The notes beneath the pieces are model-generated. The model saw only the letters and a program-made list of their open reading frames with translations. It was not told where the DNA came from and did no database searches. A program made the position numbers and the translations under genes. A DNA stretch of 64,000 bases, from contig NC_018328.1 in NCBI RefSeq assembly GCF_000234665.1, forward strand, positions 372,001-436,000. The letters run 5' to 3'. Source of the stretch: Leishmania mexicana MHOM/GT/2001/U1103. Lineage: Eukaryota; Euglenozoa; Kinetoplastea; Trypanosomatida; Trypanosomatidae. Shown one piece after another: positions 1-9,745 of this stretch; the first letter of the stretch is position 1; each line of letters opens with the position of its first letter.

Positions 1-1
1 T

Positions 2-3000
2 GCGCGACTTTGGCTTCGCGTCTTTCACACGAGCGCTGACTACGCCCTTTATCGCGAGTGCGTGCTGGTGCTACTGAGCAACAGCGGCGGCGGCGGCGAC
101 GAGGACGACGGGAGCTCCAGTGCAGGTGACTCTGCCGACAGCGTTGGCGGGGCGGCGGACTGCGGCGTGGCTGCTGAGTGCATCGTCGGGTCGCTTGACA
201 GCCGCTTCTTCTCCGTGCGCACCAGGGCGGAACAGTGGCGGGAGCTAGTTCGGGTGGACGCGTTGCTGATGGGCACCGTCCTCCACGGAGAGCCGTATGA
301 GTACCCGCTGGTGCACTTTACGTCTCCGCTCACGGTGAAGGTGGAGCAGAGGGCAGACGCCGCGGTCTCAAACGGCGACGGCGCCCTTGTCAAGGGCGAA
401 TCCTCTACTTTGCTAGCGCCTGGCGTACTGAAGGCGGTCGTCGGCGATGTCGTGCAGATCACCTTCTCGTCCGTGTACACAATCAACCCGCTGGTACGCC
501 CGGCCTTTCCTGCCGCAGCAGAAAGACGGAACGCGGTGGCACGCGAGACAAAGCAGGCGGTGTGGTTCCAGCTGACGCTGGAGTCGCGCAAGGACTGGAA
601 CAGCGACGAGGAGGCGACTCACGAGGTGCACATTCGTGACTCCGACGCAGTCCACTATGATGAGCAGACGCATCGACTGCGCGTGACTTTCACCTTCCCG
701 GTATGCCACGCTGGCCTCTACCGTGTGCACCGCCTGCGCCTGTGCAACGGCGGCACGTGGCTAGCCTACTATCCTCAGCGCAACGTCGGCGGCAGCTGCG
801 GCGCAAGTGGGTGGGCGCCGTCTCTGAGGGCTGAAGGGTCGCACGCCTTCTCCCCACCGCGTCCGACGCACGTCACGGTGGAACCGCTGTACCAGCTAGT
901 TGGCCGCTCCGCGCTGCTGCAGGTGCCGGAGCAGCGCAGCAGCGTGCATCTCCGACTCACGCTCCCACGTGAGGCCCACTGCTTTGCCGATAGCGTCGAC
1001 TACGTGACTTTGGACGTCGAGCTGGAGGACCCTCTCTCCATCAGCGCGCCGTCTGCCGACGGGTTGGGCGGTGTCATGTCGGCGACTTTTACGGACCCTC
1101 AGCGGGTGAAAGGACTTGCTGCGGGACCAGGAAAGCATGGCCGGGTAGCCGGCGAAGACGGTCGTTGTCCCACCGCGGACTGTACATGCTCCTTCAGGGT
1201 CAGTCCAGGTAATCTTCTCTTGCCGCTGTCAGCCGGCCGAAGCGGCCTCGGCAGCGACCAGCTCGCCCACCCCCAACGCGCCGAACCGTACGCGCCGCTT
1301 GTCGTCGACGGGGCCGAAGCTCACCATGATGACGCATCGCTGCGACGGGGGTCGACCTCGTCCCTCACGCAGCGCTTGTTGCTGCACCCACCCGAGGACG
1401 ACGGGGCCAACAGCGACGGGAGTGAGGTACACACGCCGTCAGACACACCGCGCCTCGTTGCGGCGGTGGTGCTTGGCACCCCAAACGCCTATCGCCAGAA
1501 AAGCGGCGCGGTGGGAGCGGGAGTGGCGCGCTCCAGCCTTGGCACCTCCATCCCGAGCCTCAGCATGGCCGTGTCCAGCGCTGGTCCTTCTCGAGCTACG
1601 GCACCTAGCGGCGGCAGTGGTGTCTTGGGCTTGAGCGACTCCTTCGCCGTGCGGACCTCACAGCTGGTCGATGCGCTGTCGCTGTCTCGACGACGTGTGT
1701 CGCCGAGGCCGGCCGCAGCGGCGCACGTGGATGTGGCAGCAGCAGTAGTGCCCGCAACAGAGGCAGCCGTGATCTATCCAGGCGTGACGCACAGTGACAA
1801 GAAATCCCCGCTGCAACAACAGCGGCAGCAGCCTTCGCTTCACGCTCATCGCTATGCCAACGAGCTCCACACGTCCTCCGAGCGCGGCGCACAGGACGGG
1901 CGGTTCACAGCGGGCGGCGACGGGGTCAGCGGTGACGACCGGAGGAGTCGTGGGGTAGCTGCCTCTACATCCGGCCTCGGCTCCCCGGGCATCCCCGGCG
2001 GAGCCGCCACGACACCCGCGCCGTCTCTGCTGCGCATGGTCTCCGAGGACACGCTGGAGCTGGTTCTGATGCATGCAGATACAGCCATAAGAGACGACAG
2101 GAGCGCGGCCGTGACGCCGCACAGCGCGAAGACGGCGGCAACAATGTCCGCCGCTCGCACCGTAGTGCCGATTCACCTTGGCTGCTTCCTGAAGGACCTC
2201 CCATCACCAGAGGTGCACTTGACTCCAACCAAGAGCGATGTCGTGGCTTCTGGCATATCGGTGCTGCGGGCGGAGTGCTACCTCGCGGCCGACCCGCTGC
2301 GCGAGACTGTGATTCGGCTTCTTCCCAGCACCCCGCATGCGGTCGCACCGGTGACCGACGCCACCGGGTCGGAGAAGGCTGGCGTTGCGGCCAGGCACAT
2401 GCGCCTACGCCTGCCACTGCTGCCGCTCCTCACCACCCCGATCTCCGCCGAGGCGCTGGCGAGTCAGCGGCCAGAGACGGTGGTATCCGGCAGAGGTGCG
2501 GGCAAGGATCCTACCCCGCCCGCCGCGGTGGCCGCGAATCAGGCGCGCATCGCCTTTACCTGCCTGCGCGGTCGTGAGCCGTGCACGACCACCCTGAGCG
2601 CGGTGCTGCCCTTCCAAGCCGCTATCGGTTTCAACTACGCCTTTAAGCACCTCCAGGGGCGTGTGTACTGCCTTGTAAAAATGAAAAACCTCCTGACAAG
2701 CACCTCGCTGTGGCTGCGCGGCGCCGTGCTGCATGTGCTCGACGCGGAGCCGTCGTATGAGCTTGTGCGAGTGTGCGAGGTGTACAACACACTTCTCCTT
2801 AGAGAGTGGAAACCGCAGGAGGAGCTGAGCATCCTCTACGAGCTCGACCTCATCCCCTCCTTCCACCCCGCGCAGCCGGAGTGCACGCATCAGGTGCAGA
2901 TGGAAGCCGTCTACTCCAGCTGGCATGAAACCTTCCGGACGACACCGCCAGAGGACCGACTTGTCCTGCGCGTGACGGAGCTACCGTCGACGGAGGTGAC

Positions 3001-4420
3001 GGTGGAAAACGTCGAGGCTACCCACAATAACGTCTTGCCGGGCGCCGCCGGAGCGAGAACGAGCGATGGTGCGGTAACGCAGCAGGGCGCCGTGACCACA
3101 AGAACTACAATGCTGCCAGGCAAAGCGGTAGGCATGGCGACATCCACAGGAGTGACGGCCTCGACGCTCGATACGGCAACCACGTCCTGCTACCACAGTG
3201 ACGCGGGCCCTGCCGCGGCTGCGCAGGCCGTCCAGCGTGCCTCTCTTGCGCGCAGCACCAGCATAGACGGAAGCGGAAGCCGCTCTTTCGTCCACGTCAC
3301 GCACACCTACTGCAGTGCCAGCAGTAGTACCACCGGCGACAAGTCGAGCAACGAGTGCAACGGCACTGGGGGCAAGAGCAGCAGCGGAGTCAAGAGCCAG
3401 AGAACGGCGTCGAGCGCGGTTCACTTCAACGTGGTCACGCTGCGGCACTTGGAGGAGACGTGCAACACAATGTGGGGCCCCGTGGCCGCCTTCCGCTCGA
3501 AGCATCTCTGTGTCTTCAGCATCGTCATGTACGCGGAGTCGCCGTGGACAATGCGCTTTGGGGCGGCGACGAACTATGCATCCCAGACGCCCCACCCGAG
3601 GGCCACCTCGAACATCTCGAGCACTTGCCAGGGCTCACAGCTGAGCCACTGGAGCGGCGGCAAGCCTAGCGCAGCGCTGTCCCTCTTCGGGAACGCAATG
3701 GTGGACCAGCCGTCCGAATTCGTGTTCGTCGCCGGCGAGCCGGTGCGCTTCTGTGTTCGGCTGCAGCCGCAAGCCCAGAACTGGCCAGAGGACGCGGAAA
3801 TGGAAGAGACCTTCTTCATCCGCCTCAAGTACAACCCGGAGCAGTGGATGGTGATCGGCAAGCAGCGCGACCGCCGCACCCTCTCCTTGATGGAGGAGGC
3901 GACGGTGTACTTCAACGCCGTCCCGCTGCTTCCCCTGACGTCCGCTGATGGCGACAGGAGTGCTGCGGGGTCGCCAACGGCGGCCGGGGCCGCGACCTCG
4001 ATAGGCGGCAGCTCCGGCAAGGGGCCTCCTCGCGGGGCCGACGACTCCGCAAACGGAAGCGACGAGGACACGGACGAGGACAAGGACGTCGATGCTGCTA
4101 CCAGGACAGGACGCCGGCAGCGCCGCTCAACCCGGCCCCTCGCCGGGCACGCGGTGAAGGACGAGGGCATCCTCCAAACGCCCACCGTTGAGATGTTCTG
4201 GGAACGAAAGAAGCCAACGACAGCGACGGATGGTGCAGCAAACCTGTCGATGAATAGCTTCGGAGCAGGAAAGCGCAACAGCTCGGCAGCTGGAGCGGAG
4301 GCAGGTCCCAGTGTGGTGGACGGGCAGTCGACGGGCGCGGACACCGTAATGGGCGAGGCCGTTCTTGTCGACGTGGTGCAATTTCGTACGTGGGTGCGCG
4401 TGCGCAAGCGCGGCCACTGA
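2..4420 (+). CDS. TRAPPC10/Trs130-like TRAPP II subunit (5' partial)
   Basis: The frame is open to the left edge of the window, so this is the C-terminal ~1472 residues of a longer protein; the GTG at 62 is not a credible start. Blocks of beta-rich sequence are separated by long Ser/Gly/Ala-rich, probably disordered insertions (about 1080-2150, 3000-3420 and 3940-4370). The best family clue is near the C-terminus, around 3730-3950: a GEPVRF stretch, then YNPEQWMVIGKQR and a VPLLPL strand. This resembles the TRAPPC10/Trs130 C-terminal domain, where a Trp-x-(V)-x-GK motif precedes an 'LIPL' strand. The known family acts as a tethering complex and Rab exchange factor at the Golgi/endosome. The assignment comes from memory of the motif and is moderate; another beta-sandwich trafficking protein is possible. 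The acidic run around 4060-4095 is odd for the family. Confidence 0.5.
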   Translation, partial: ARLWLRVFHTSADYALYRECVLVLLSNSGGGGDEDDGSSSAGDSADSVGGAADCGVAAECIVGSLDSRFFSVRTRAEQWRELVRVDALLMGTVLHGEPYEYPLVHFTSPLTVKVEQRADAAVSNGDGALVKGESSTLLAPGVLKAVVGDVVQITFSSVYTINPLVRPAFPAAAERRNAVARETKQAVWFQLTLESRKDWNSDEEATHEVHIRDSDAVHYDEQTHRLRVTFTFPVCHAGLYRVHRLRLCNGGTWLAYYPQRNVGGSCGASGWAPSLRAEGSHAFSPPRPTHVTVEPLYQLVGRSALLQVPEQRSSVHLRLTLPREAHCFADSVDYVTLDVELEDPLSISAPSADGLGGVMSATFTDPQRVKGLAAGPGKHGRVAGEDGRCPTADCTCSFRVSPGNLLLPLSAGRSGLGSDQLAHPQRAEPYAPLVVDGAEAHHDDASLRRGSTSSLTQRLLLHPPEDDGANSDGSEVHTPSDTPRLVAAVVLGTPNAYRQKSGAVGAGVARSSLGTSIPSLSMAVSSAGPSRATAPSGGSGVLGLSDSFAVRTSQLVDALSLSRRRVSPRPAAAAHVDVAAAVVPATEAAVIYPGVTHSDKKSPLQQQRQQPSLHAHRYANELHTSSERGAQDGRFTAGGDGVSGDDRRSRGVAASTSGLGSPGIPGGAATTPAPSLLRMVSEDTLELVLMHADTAIRDDRSAAVTPHSAKTAATMSAARTVVPIHLGCFLKDLPSPEVHLTPTKSDVVASGISVLRAECYLAADPLRETVIRLLPSTPHAVAPVTDATGSEKAGVAARHMRLRLPLLPLLTTPISAEALASQRPETVVSGRGAGKDPTPPAAVAANQARIAFTCLRGREPCTTTLSAVLPFQAAIGFNYAFKHLQGRVYCLVKMKNLLTSTSLWLRGAVLHVLDAEPSYELVRVCEVYNTLLLREWKPQEELSILYELDLIPSFHPAQPECTHQVQMEAVYSSWHETFRTTPPEDRLVLRVTELPSTEVTVENVEATHNNVLPGAAGARTSDGAVTQQGAVTTRTTMLPGKAVGMATSTGVTASTLDTATTSCYHSDAGPAAAAQAVQRASLARSTSIDGSGSRSFVHVTHTYCSASSSTTGDKSSNECNGTGGKSSSGVKSQRTASSAVHFNVVTLRHLEETCNTMWGPVAAFRSKHLCVFSIVMYAESPWTMRFGAATNYASQTPHPRATSNISSTCQGSQLSHWSGGKPSAALSLFGNAMVDQPSEFVFVAGEPVRFCVRLQPQAQNWPEDAEMEETFFIRLKYNPEQWMVIGKQRDRRTLSLMEEATVYFNAVPLLPLTSADGDRSAAGSPTAAGAATSIGGSSGKGPPRGADDSANGSDEDTDEDKDVDAATRTGRRQRRSTRPLAGHAVKDEGILQTPTVEMFWERKKPTTATDGAANLSMNSFGAGKRNSSAAGAEAGPSVVDGQSTGADTVMGEAVLVDVVQFRTWVRVRKRGH

Positions 4421-5261
4421 CCGTCTCTCTCTCTTCCCCCACCCTCACTTCGAGCGCACCCCTTTGATGTGTTGGTGGTTGCGGAGATTGAAGCAACTGA
4501 CGCGGCACGCGTGACAGGCGGTTTATAAGTTTCCGTGTAGGTGCACGTCTGTGTGCGGATTCCGCTGGTGTAGAACCACCGCCCACATACGCCACACCGC
4601 ACCCCCACACCCCCTCCCCTCCCTCTCTCCGCGCGTTTTCATGTGCAATGCGTGCTTCGAAACGAAGAAGCGAAGAATAGCGCGGCGCGGAAACCTTTTC
4701 AGTGTACCACCCCCACCTCTCCGAGAGGCGCTCCATGGTGGTGCAGCGTGGGCTCTCGAGTCTGTGTCCTCCGACTGCCGTCGCCTCCCTACCACACCCC
4801 CTCCAGCACGGCTGCGCTTTCTCTTTTACACAGGCAAACACACGCATGCACACGGGGTGGGTGGAATGGGCTTTTTTTCGATAGCGTCTTGACAGTGGTC
4901 TGCCACAGACACACGCGTTACACCATCTGCCTAATCATGTCTCGCTATCCCTCGCTCTGTGTGTGTGTGGGGGGGGGGAGTTGCTTGCTTGCTCGCTTTG
5001 CTTTAAGTTCTGTCGTCAAAGCCCTGCCCCAATGCCAGACAAGCGCCGCTGTCGCCGCTCTTGTACATGCATGCACCGCCGGAAAAGCAGATGCGCGTCT
5101 TACCCACCCACCCACCCACTCCTCCTCGTCGCCGCACCTTTTCTTGCGCATCCTACTCGGCCAGCCACAAACCACCGCCATCGACATCAACCGCCTCGCT
5201 GGAGAGAGGGGCGATCACTCCGGAAGAAGAGCACTGTCGTGGAGAGGGGGCAAAGCGCACG
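4421..5261. other. Intergenic spacer
   Basis: Spacer between the TRAPPC10-like and J-protein genes. It holds pyrimidine-rich stretches, a GT/G run at 4964-4978 and a CCCA repeat around 5103-5121 that may contribute to the trans-splicing signal of the next gene. Open frames through it (for example 4643-5569 and the upstream extension from 5061) are low in complexity and look accidental. Confidence 0.6.
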
Positions 5262-6563
5262 ATGTTTCTACGAACACGTACCTTGTGCTACACAGTGCAC
5301 ACCCCGCGCGGCATCAACTTCGACCTCTCTGCCGACGATGCAATCCATCGCATCCAGGACAAGTATGGGCGCCGTTGGTTTGGCGCGCAGCTCGACTACC
5401 TCCGTCTAGAGACGCCATCGAAGGAGTTCTTGCCTTTTTACCTCTGCAGCGGCCGCATCCACGCCTCCTTCGTCGGCAATGTGAGCTACAGCGTCAACAC
5501 GACCTCCGGCGATGGCAAGAGCACACGCTCCTCCACCCGCTACGTCAGCACGTCCTTGCAGGCCCTTGACAGCGTCTTTGAGGAGAACAAGACGCAAATC
5601 TACGCCGGCTACAAGTACAACATCGCCCACGTCCATCACGCGCTGCGCGGCGATCAGCTCAGCTACTCGCTGCGCAAGATGTACGAGGTGGACACCACCG
5701 GGGCCATCATCAACCTCTTCGAGCAGTCGACCGGGACGATGATGAAGTTTGTGGAGATGGAGGTGCGGCAGCAGGCGGAGGAGACCGCGCGCTCCCTCGT
5801 CCGGTCCTTCCACCCCTCCGCCGACTCCGTCACCGTGGAGTTTAAGGAGTTCACGTTCCACCTTGACGATGTCACCCCCACGTTTGTGCCATGCTTCGTC
5901 GTCAAGTCGGAATACGAGGCGGAGCGCTACACGCTCTACGTGTCGGGCCTCAACGGCCAAGTCGGCGGTCCGTATCTGCTCAACTCGGTCTACATAGCCC
6001 GTACCACTGCCCTCGCCACCCTGGCCGCCGCTCTGCTCCTTGTGCCGAACAAGGTGGCGGGCTGCTTCTTCGGCTCCGTGGCGTGTGTGGCCACCTACTA
6101 CGCGGCCTTCTTCGCGGCTCGCTGGTACCCGGTGATGCGGCGCAACTGGAACCGCCAGAAACGGGAGCGACTGCGCCGTGATAACCTTGGGCTCGATCAA
6201 GCCGGGTACCGTCCCAACATCTCTTCCCAACGCATTCAGCAGGAGTACCGCTCCTCCACCTACTGGGACACCCACGCCTATCAGCAGCGACGCCACACTG
6301 ACTCGCATGGCCCGAGATCTGCCTCCTCGTCGTCGTCGTCCTCGAGCTTCTCAGCGCATTCGGTGGCAGACCCGCTCGGGTACTACCGCGCGTTGGGGCT
6401 CAACGGTGATGAGTCGGTCAACGAAATCCGCAGCGCGTATCGGCGAATCGTGCTGAAGCAGCACCCCGACGTGGGCGGCTCGAGTGAGGCAATGGTGAAG
6501 GCGAACGAAGCCTATCGCGTCCTTCGAGATCCAAAGCGGCGAGCGGCATACGACCAGAGTTAA
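5262..6563 (+). CDS. Membrane-anchored J-domain (DnaJ/Hsp40) protein
   Basis: The predicted protein has 433 residues. The J domain sits at the extreme C-terminus, about residues 368-433 (DPLGYYRALGL...RRAAYDQS), and its catalytic HPD tripeptide is at 401-403, so it should stimulate an Hsp70 ATPase. Two adjacent hydrophobic segments at about 244-293, separated by a PNK turn, suggest a membrane hairpin. A Ser-rich linker joins them to the J domain. The N-terminal ~240 residues match nothing I recognise. There is no Gly/Phe or zinc region, so it is a type III (class C) J protein. The N-terminus (MFLRTRTLCYTVHTPRG) is basic and could be a mitochondrial presequence, but this is inference. The frame runs upstream to 5061, but the ATG at 5262 begins normal coding sequence, so I chose it. 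Confidence 0.85.
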   Translation: MFLRTRTLCYTVHTPRGINFDLSADDAIHRIQDKYGRRWFGAQLDYLRLETPSKEFLPFYLCSGRIHASFVGNVSYSVNTTSGDGKSTRSSTRYVSTSLQALDSVFEENKTQIYAGYKYNIAHVHHALRGDQLSYSLRKMYEVDTTGAIINLFEQSTGTMMKFVEMEVRQQAEETARSLVRSFHPSADSVTVEFKEFTFHLDDVTPTFVPCFVVKSEYEAERYTLYVSGLNGQVGGPYLLNSVYIARTTALATLAAALLLVPNKVAGCFFGSVACVATYYAAFFAARWYPVMRRNWNRQKRERLRRDNLGLDQAGYRPNISSQRIQQEYRSSTYWDTHAYQQRRHTDSHGPRSASSSSSSSSFSAHSVADPLGYYRALGLNGDESVNEIRSAYRRIVLKQHPDVGGSSEAMVKANEAYRVLRDPKRRAAYDQS

Positions 6564-7123
6564 GGTCTGCATCACTCACGTTCTCCTGGCATGCCTGCGC
6601 GCGTGTGTGGTTGTTTGGGTGTGCGCATGGCCGCATGCGTGTTTGGGCTGTGCATACTCCTCCGTTACCTCTCATTCTCCTGTTGGCGTTGTAGCTGCTC
6701 GCTGCTCTTCACGTGGGCGAGCGGGTGCGCTTGTCAGTGACCGAGCACACTCGCATCCGTGTGAAGACATCTCTGTGCATCGGCTGTTGTCGTGGTCGCA
6801 GGATCAAGTGCATCACAGGCAGCAATGCGTGGCAGCACAGGTCTGAACAACTATCGTATGTCCGCACACCTCACAAAACGCACACGCAGGGGAGGGGCGG
6901 AGGTCGCAGCTCACAAGATTCAGAGTGTGGAGAGACGCGATGGACGTACACGCTAGGAGGAGACACGCGGCGTTAGCGAGGCGCCTTCCTCGCCCCATGG
7001 GCTCACGGTCACGCTTCTGTTGATGTCACGCCCTAAGCCGTGCTGTCCCTTTCTCCGACGTCCCCCATACATCAGCTGGTCGCGGCCTCCCTCATCTTCT
7101 CCCTCCGAAGCCCCTGATGGCGG

Positions 7124-7675
7124 GGGAGGTCACACACACACACACACCTCCCAGTGCGTGGTATCGCACTGGGTCCAGCACCACCACCACGCCACTCTGA
7201 GGGAGGAAGGCCGAGCAGCAGCCGCACTTCTATCTCCGCCAAATGCCCAAACCACTTCTCGTGGTGACAGGGCCAGGCACTCACGGCGTGGGGGAGGGAG
7301 GGGAGGTCAGCGCGATGTATCTCTACGGATACCGGCGGGGAGGCTCAGGATGACTCTGCGTCAGAGCAACTTTCGATGGTGAACACCCTTGTTCAAACCA
7401 TATGATGGGCAGGGCGTCTGCGCGACCCAAAGGTACCCCACACCCTGCCTCCACACTCCGTGCTGGTGTCAGGAACCTGGGCCACCGCGGGTGGGATGCA
7501 CCAGGTAGGAGCCGGCGTGGTGGGGGAGCGGCTGTGAGGCAACCTGCGGGGCGGGGGCGAGTAGATTGTGAAACAAGGGCCGTGCGCAGATGACCAACTC
7601 GGCGCATTGCTGCCACGCGTGGCGGGGCCGGTGGGTCGAGTGGAGTGGGAGCTCCTGTTGTAGGGCGTAAAAACA
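7124..7675 (+). mobile_element. SIDER-like degenerate retroposon, copy A (divergent)
   Basis: This segment closely matches the element at 46059-46606 over its first ~190 bp and more weakly after that. Shared landmarks are a CA repeat, a hairpin, the stretch from CCACTCTGAGGGAGGAAGG to GGGAGGGAGGGGAGGTCAG, and an A-rich 3' end. The hairpin CCCAGTGCG-TGGTAT-CGCACTGGG at 7150-7173 has a perfect 9-bp stem. Length, degeneracy, A-rich end and 3'UTR position fit Leishmania SIDER elements, which are truncated ingi-related retroposons known to lower mRNA abundance when in 3'UTRs. It has no coding capacity. The SIDER assignment is from general knowledge and has not been checked against a consensus. Confidence 0.6.
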
Positions 7676-7766
7676 GGCGCACGTCGGACAACAGGAAAAC
7701 ATTCCTCCCTCCTCGATGCACACATCCGCACATGCGTCGCTCAACACTCCAGCTTCATTAAAAAGC

Positions 7767-7790
7767 CTTTTCTCCCCCCCCCCCCCGCAG
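7767..7790 (+). promoter_or_regulatory. Candidate spliced-leader acceptor for the CRT-like gene
   Basis: A T/C tract including an uninterrupted run of more than ten C ends in GCAG at 7787-7790. Splicing here would leave a ~371-nt 5'UTR before the ATG at 8162. A second tract just before the ATG (about 8105-8145) is a weaker alternative. Confidence 0.5.
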
Positions 7791-8161
7791 AACACGACGC
7801 TGGGTCGCACACGCACAGAGACGGGCATGCCCGCAAACCCCAACGAGGCACACATTCGCGCGCCTGACGCACTCTTGCCTTTCCCTCGCTATCCTATCGC
7901 AGCTGATCCTCCCCCTCCCCCTTCTCCGCCTCCGCCTCCTCCGCCCACTGGTGGTGTTTTCGCGACTGCCTCCATACGCCTGCGCCATTCCCCGCACTCA
8001 CATCTCGCCCCCTCCACAGCAACCACCCGACATCCGGCCCTTTCCCGCACCTCTTCCACCGGCTCCAGCTTGACCCACTACGCTGCGCCTTAACGGTAAC
8101 TAATCCTGCTCCTCCTCCCACACGCACCTTCCCCTCTCCCCTTTTCATCTGCGAGAGACCC

Positions 8162-9745
8162 ATGCGCGACGCCGTGGTGTCCTTCTTCCGGCGGGGCTGG
8201 AAGGCCATGAAGGAAGAGCTGCAGAACACCGTCGACAACATCCGCAGCACGCAGCTCAACGTCGCCTTCCTCTTCGCTGTGTTCTGCGTGTTGTTTGTTA
8301 TCGTTGGCAACGTGATTCTTCTCATCTCCATCAACTTCTGGATCGTGCAGTTCCCCGCCGATGCCCTGGAGCACAACTCCAGCCAGATCGCGATCCAGGT
8401 GGTCACGATGCTCCTGCTCGCCTTTCTGTTTTCTGTGCTGTGTGCCGTCTTCACCGCCTTCTACGGCGCGCTGCCGCTGTGGCACGTGCTGGCGGATCGC
8501 AACCGCGTCGGCGGGCCGTGGTACCGCCTCTTCCTGCTCTTCGCCTCTGGTGCGTCGAACGGCATCAGCAGCGTTCTGGCCGTGTACGCCATGACGCACA
8601 CCCCCGAGTTCATTCAGGCAGTACTGCTGTGCTGCATCCCGTTCAGCGCGCAGGCCTGGACGGTGATCTTCATCCCTATTGAGCGCAAGCGCGACTACCT
8701 CTCCATGTTCTTCATCGCGTCCTTCCTGCTGTTCGTGGCAGGCGTGCTGCTGTCGAGTCTGTCGGCATTCCTGCACCCGAACGAGCACGGCGAGAAGGCG
8801 TCGTTACCGTGGGCGCTTCTCTACCTGGCGAGCTCCGTCCTCTTTGGGCTGTGGTGCGTAGTGCAGCGGCTGTACCTGGATGCCGTAGCGCTGAAGGTGC
8901 CGCCGGAGGCGGAGGGCGCACCAAGTTGCCCGAAGTTGAGGGAGAGCAGCCGCACCCCGCAGCGTGAGGAGCTGCGCGACGAAGCTTACACGGAGGAGCT
9001 TGGCGCCAGCGTGACGCCGGCCACGGACCCGGTGCCCGAGTGCACGCAGAAGGCGGGTGCCGCCTGCTCCGAGGAGGGCCCGCGCTTGTTCGGCATGGAG
9101 GACGATGACGAGGAGCTGCCTCTGACGCCGTCCGCGGAGCTGCTAGCGAAGCGGAAATGGGGCAGTCAAAACGTCGACGACAACGCCGCCAAGATGGTGC
9201 TTCTTGTGGTAGGTATGCTGTTCCAGCTGCTGGTCTCTTTCCTGGCGTTCCCGGTGGACGCGATTCCGTGGTTTGGCACCTCCGACTCGGCGCTCCACGC
9301 GTGGGAGGGCTTCCGAAACTCCATGGATTTCATCTTCGCCTCCTGGTTTCATGTGCGCTACGGACTCCTCCTCACCCTCGGCTTCGCGATGAGCTTCATC
9401 GGGTGCACGTACCTGAACGAGCACAGCCCGACGCTGGCATCGGTGGTGTTGCAGCTCGCCGGCCCAATCACGTCGCTGACCATCATCATCATCCCGCAGT
9501 GGAACGTGTACCAGGACAGCAGCAGCGTGGGCCACAAAGTCGGCGGCGTTATTCTTCTCCTTGTCGCGGCGCTGCTGTACCACCTGTGGGAGCAGCAGTC
9601 TCTGCGCGTGCTGCTGGCGAAGGCGGAGGAGGCGAAGCGTCGGCACGAGCACGCCGCGACTAGCGGCGACAGGGCCGCGAAGCAGCGCGTGGTCGACGCG
9701 GATAACTGCGCCACGGATGAGCCCGTCGTGGACAACCGTGTGTGA
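8162..9745 (+). CDS. CRT-like transporter (drug/metabolite transporter superfamily)
   Basis: The 527-residue polytopic membrane protein has about ten hydrophobic segments arranged as in chloroquine-resistance-transporter-like proteins. The stretch ASNGISSVLAVYAMTHTPEF (from about residue 130), the helix ending QLAGPITSLTIIIIP and the segment with ALHAWEGFRN correspond in order to equivalent parts of the CRT family. That family moves small peptides, amino acids or drugs out of digestive vacuoles and lysosome-like compartments. A hydrophilic, acidic loop of ~90 residues (about 245-335) between the two halves is a lineage-specific insertion. The C-terminal tail is charged, with no targeting signal I recognise. 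The ATG at 8162 follows pyrimidine-rich sequence and the N-terminus (short amphipathic helix, then TM1 at about 33-58) looks complete. Substrate unknown; an acidocalcisome or lysosome location is inference. Confidence 0.75.
   Translation: MRDAVVSFFRRGWKAMKEELQNTVDNIRSTQLNVAFLFAVFCVLFVIVGNVILLISINFWIVQFPADALEHNSSQIAIQVVTMLLLAFLFSVLCAVFTAFYGALPLWHVLADRNRVGGPWYRLFLLFASGASNGISSVLAVYAMTHTPEFIQAVLLCCIPFSAQAWTVIFIPIERKRDYLSMFFIASFLLFVAGVLLSSLSAFLHPNEHGEKASLPWALLYLASSVLFGLWCVVQRLYLDAVALKVPPEAEGAPSCPKLRESSRTPQREELRDEAYTEELGASVTPATDPVPECTQKAGAACSEEGPRLFGMEDDDEELPLTPSAELLAKRKWGSQNVDDNAAKMVLLVVGMLFQLLVSFLAFPVDAIPWFGTSDSALHAWEGFRNSMDFIFASWFHVRYGLLLTLGFAMSFIGCTYLNEHSPTLASVVLQLAGPITSLTIIIIPQWNVYQDSSSVGHKVGGVILLLVAALLYHLWEQQSLRVLLAKAEEAKRRHEHAATSGDRAAKQRVVDADNCATDEPVVDNRV

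Larger units (their letters stand above)
6564..8161. other. Intergenic spacer containing SIDER-like copy A
   Basis: This is the 3' flank of the J-protein gene and 5' flank of the transporter. About 550 bp of it is the SIDER-like element listed separately. Near its right end lies a C-rich tract ending in GCAG (7767-7790), the likely trans-splice acceptor of the transporter. I see no convincing small gene. Confidence 0.6.

Noticed and set aside
3574..4608. 344-codon frame on the - strand
   Set aside because: It is antisense to the TRAPPC10-like gene, with no recognisable domain, and opposite to the direction of every supported gene.
4643..5569. 308-codon + strand frame before and into the J-protein gene
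   Set aside because: Its translation is low in complexity and runs out of frame into the J-protein coding region.
5406..6308. 300-codon frame on the - strand within the J-protein gene
   Set aside because: The sense frame encodes clear TM helices and lies directly upstream of a J domain in the same frame; the antisense one is Gly/Val/His-rich shadow coding.
7323..7855. Overlapping - strand frames within SIDER-like copy A
   Set aside because: These frames recur in copies B and C only because the DNA is repeated; no retroelement protein motif is present.
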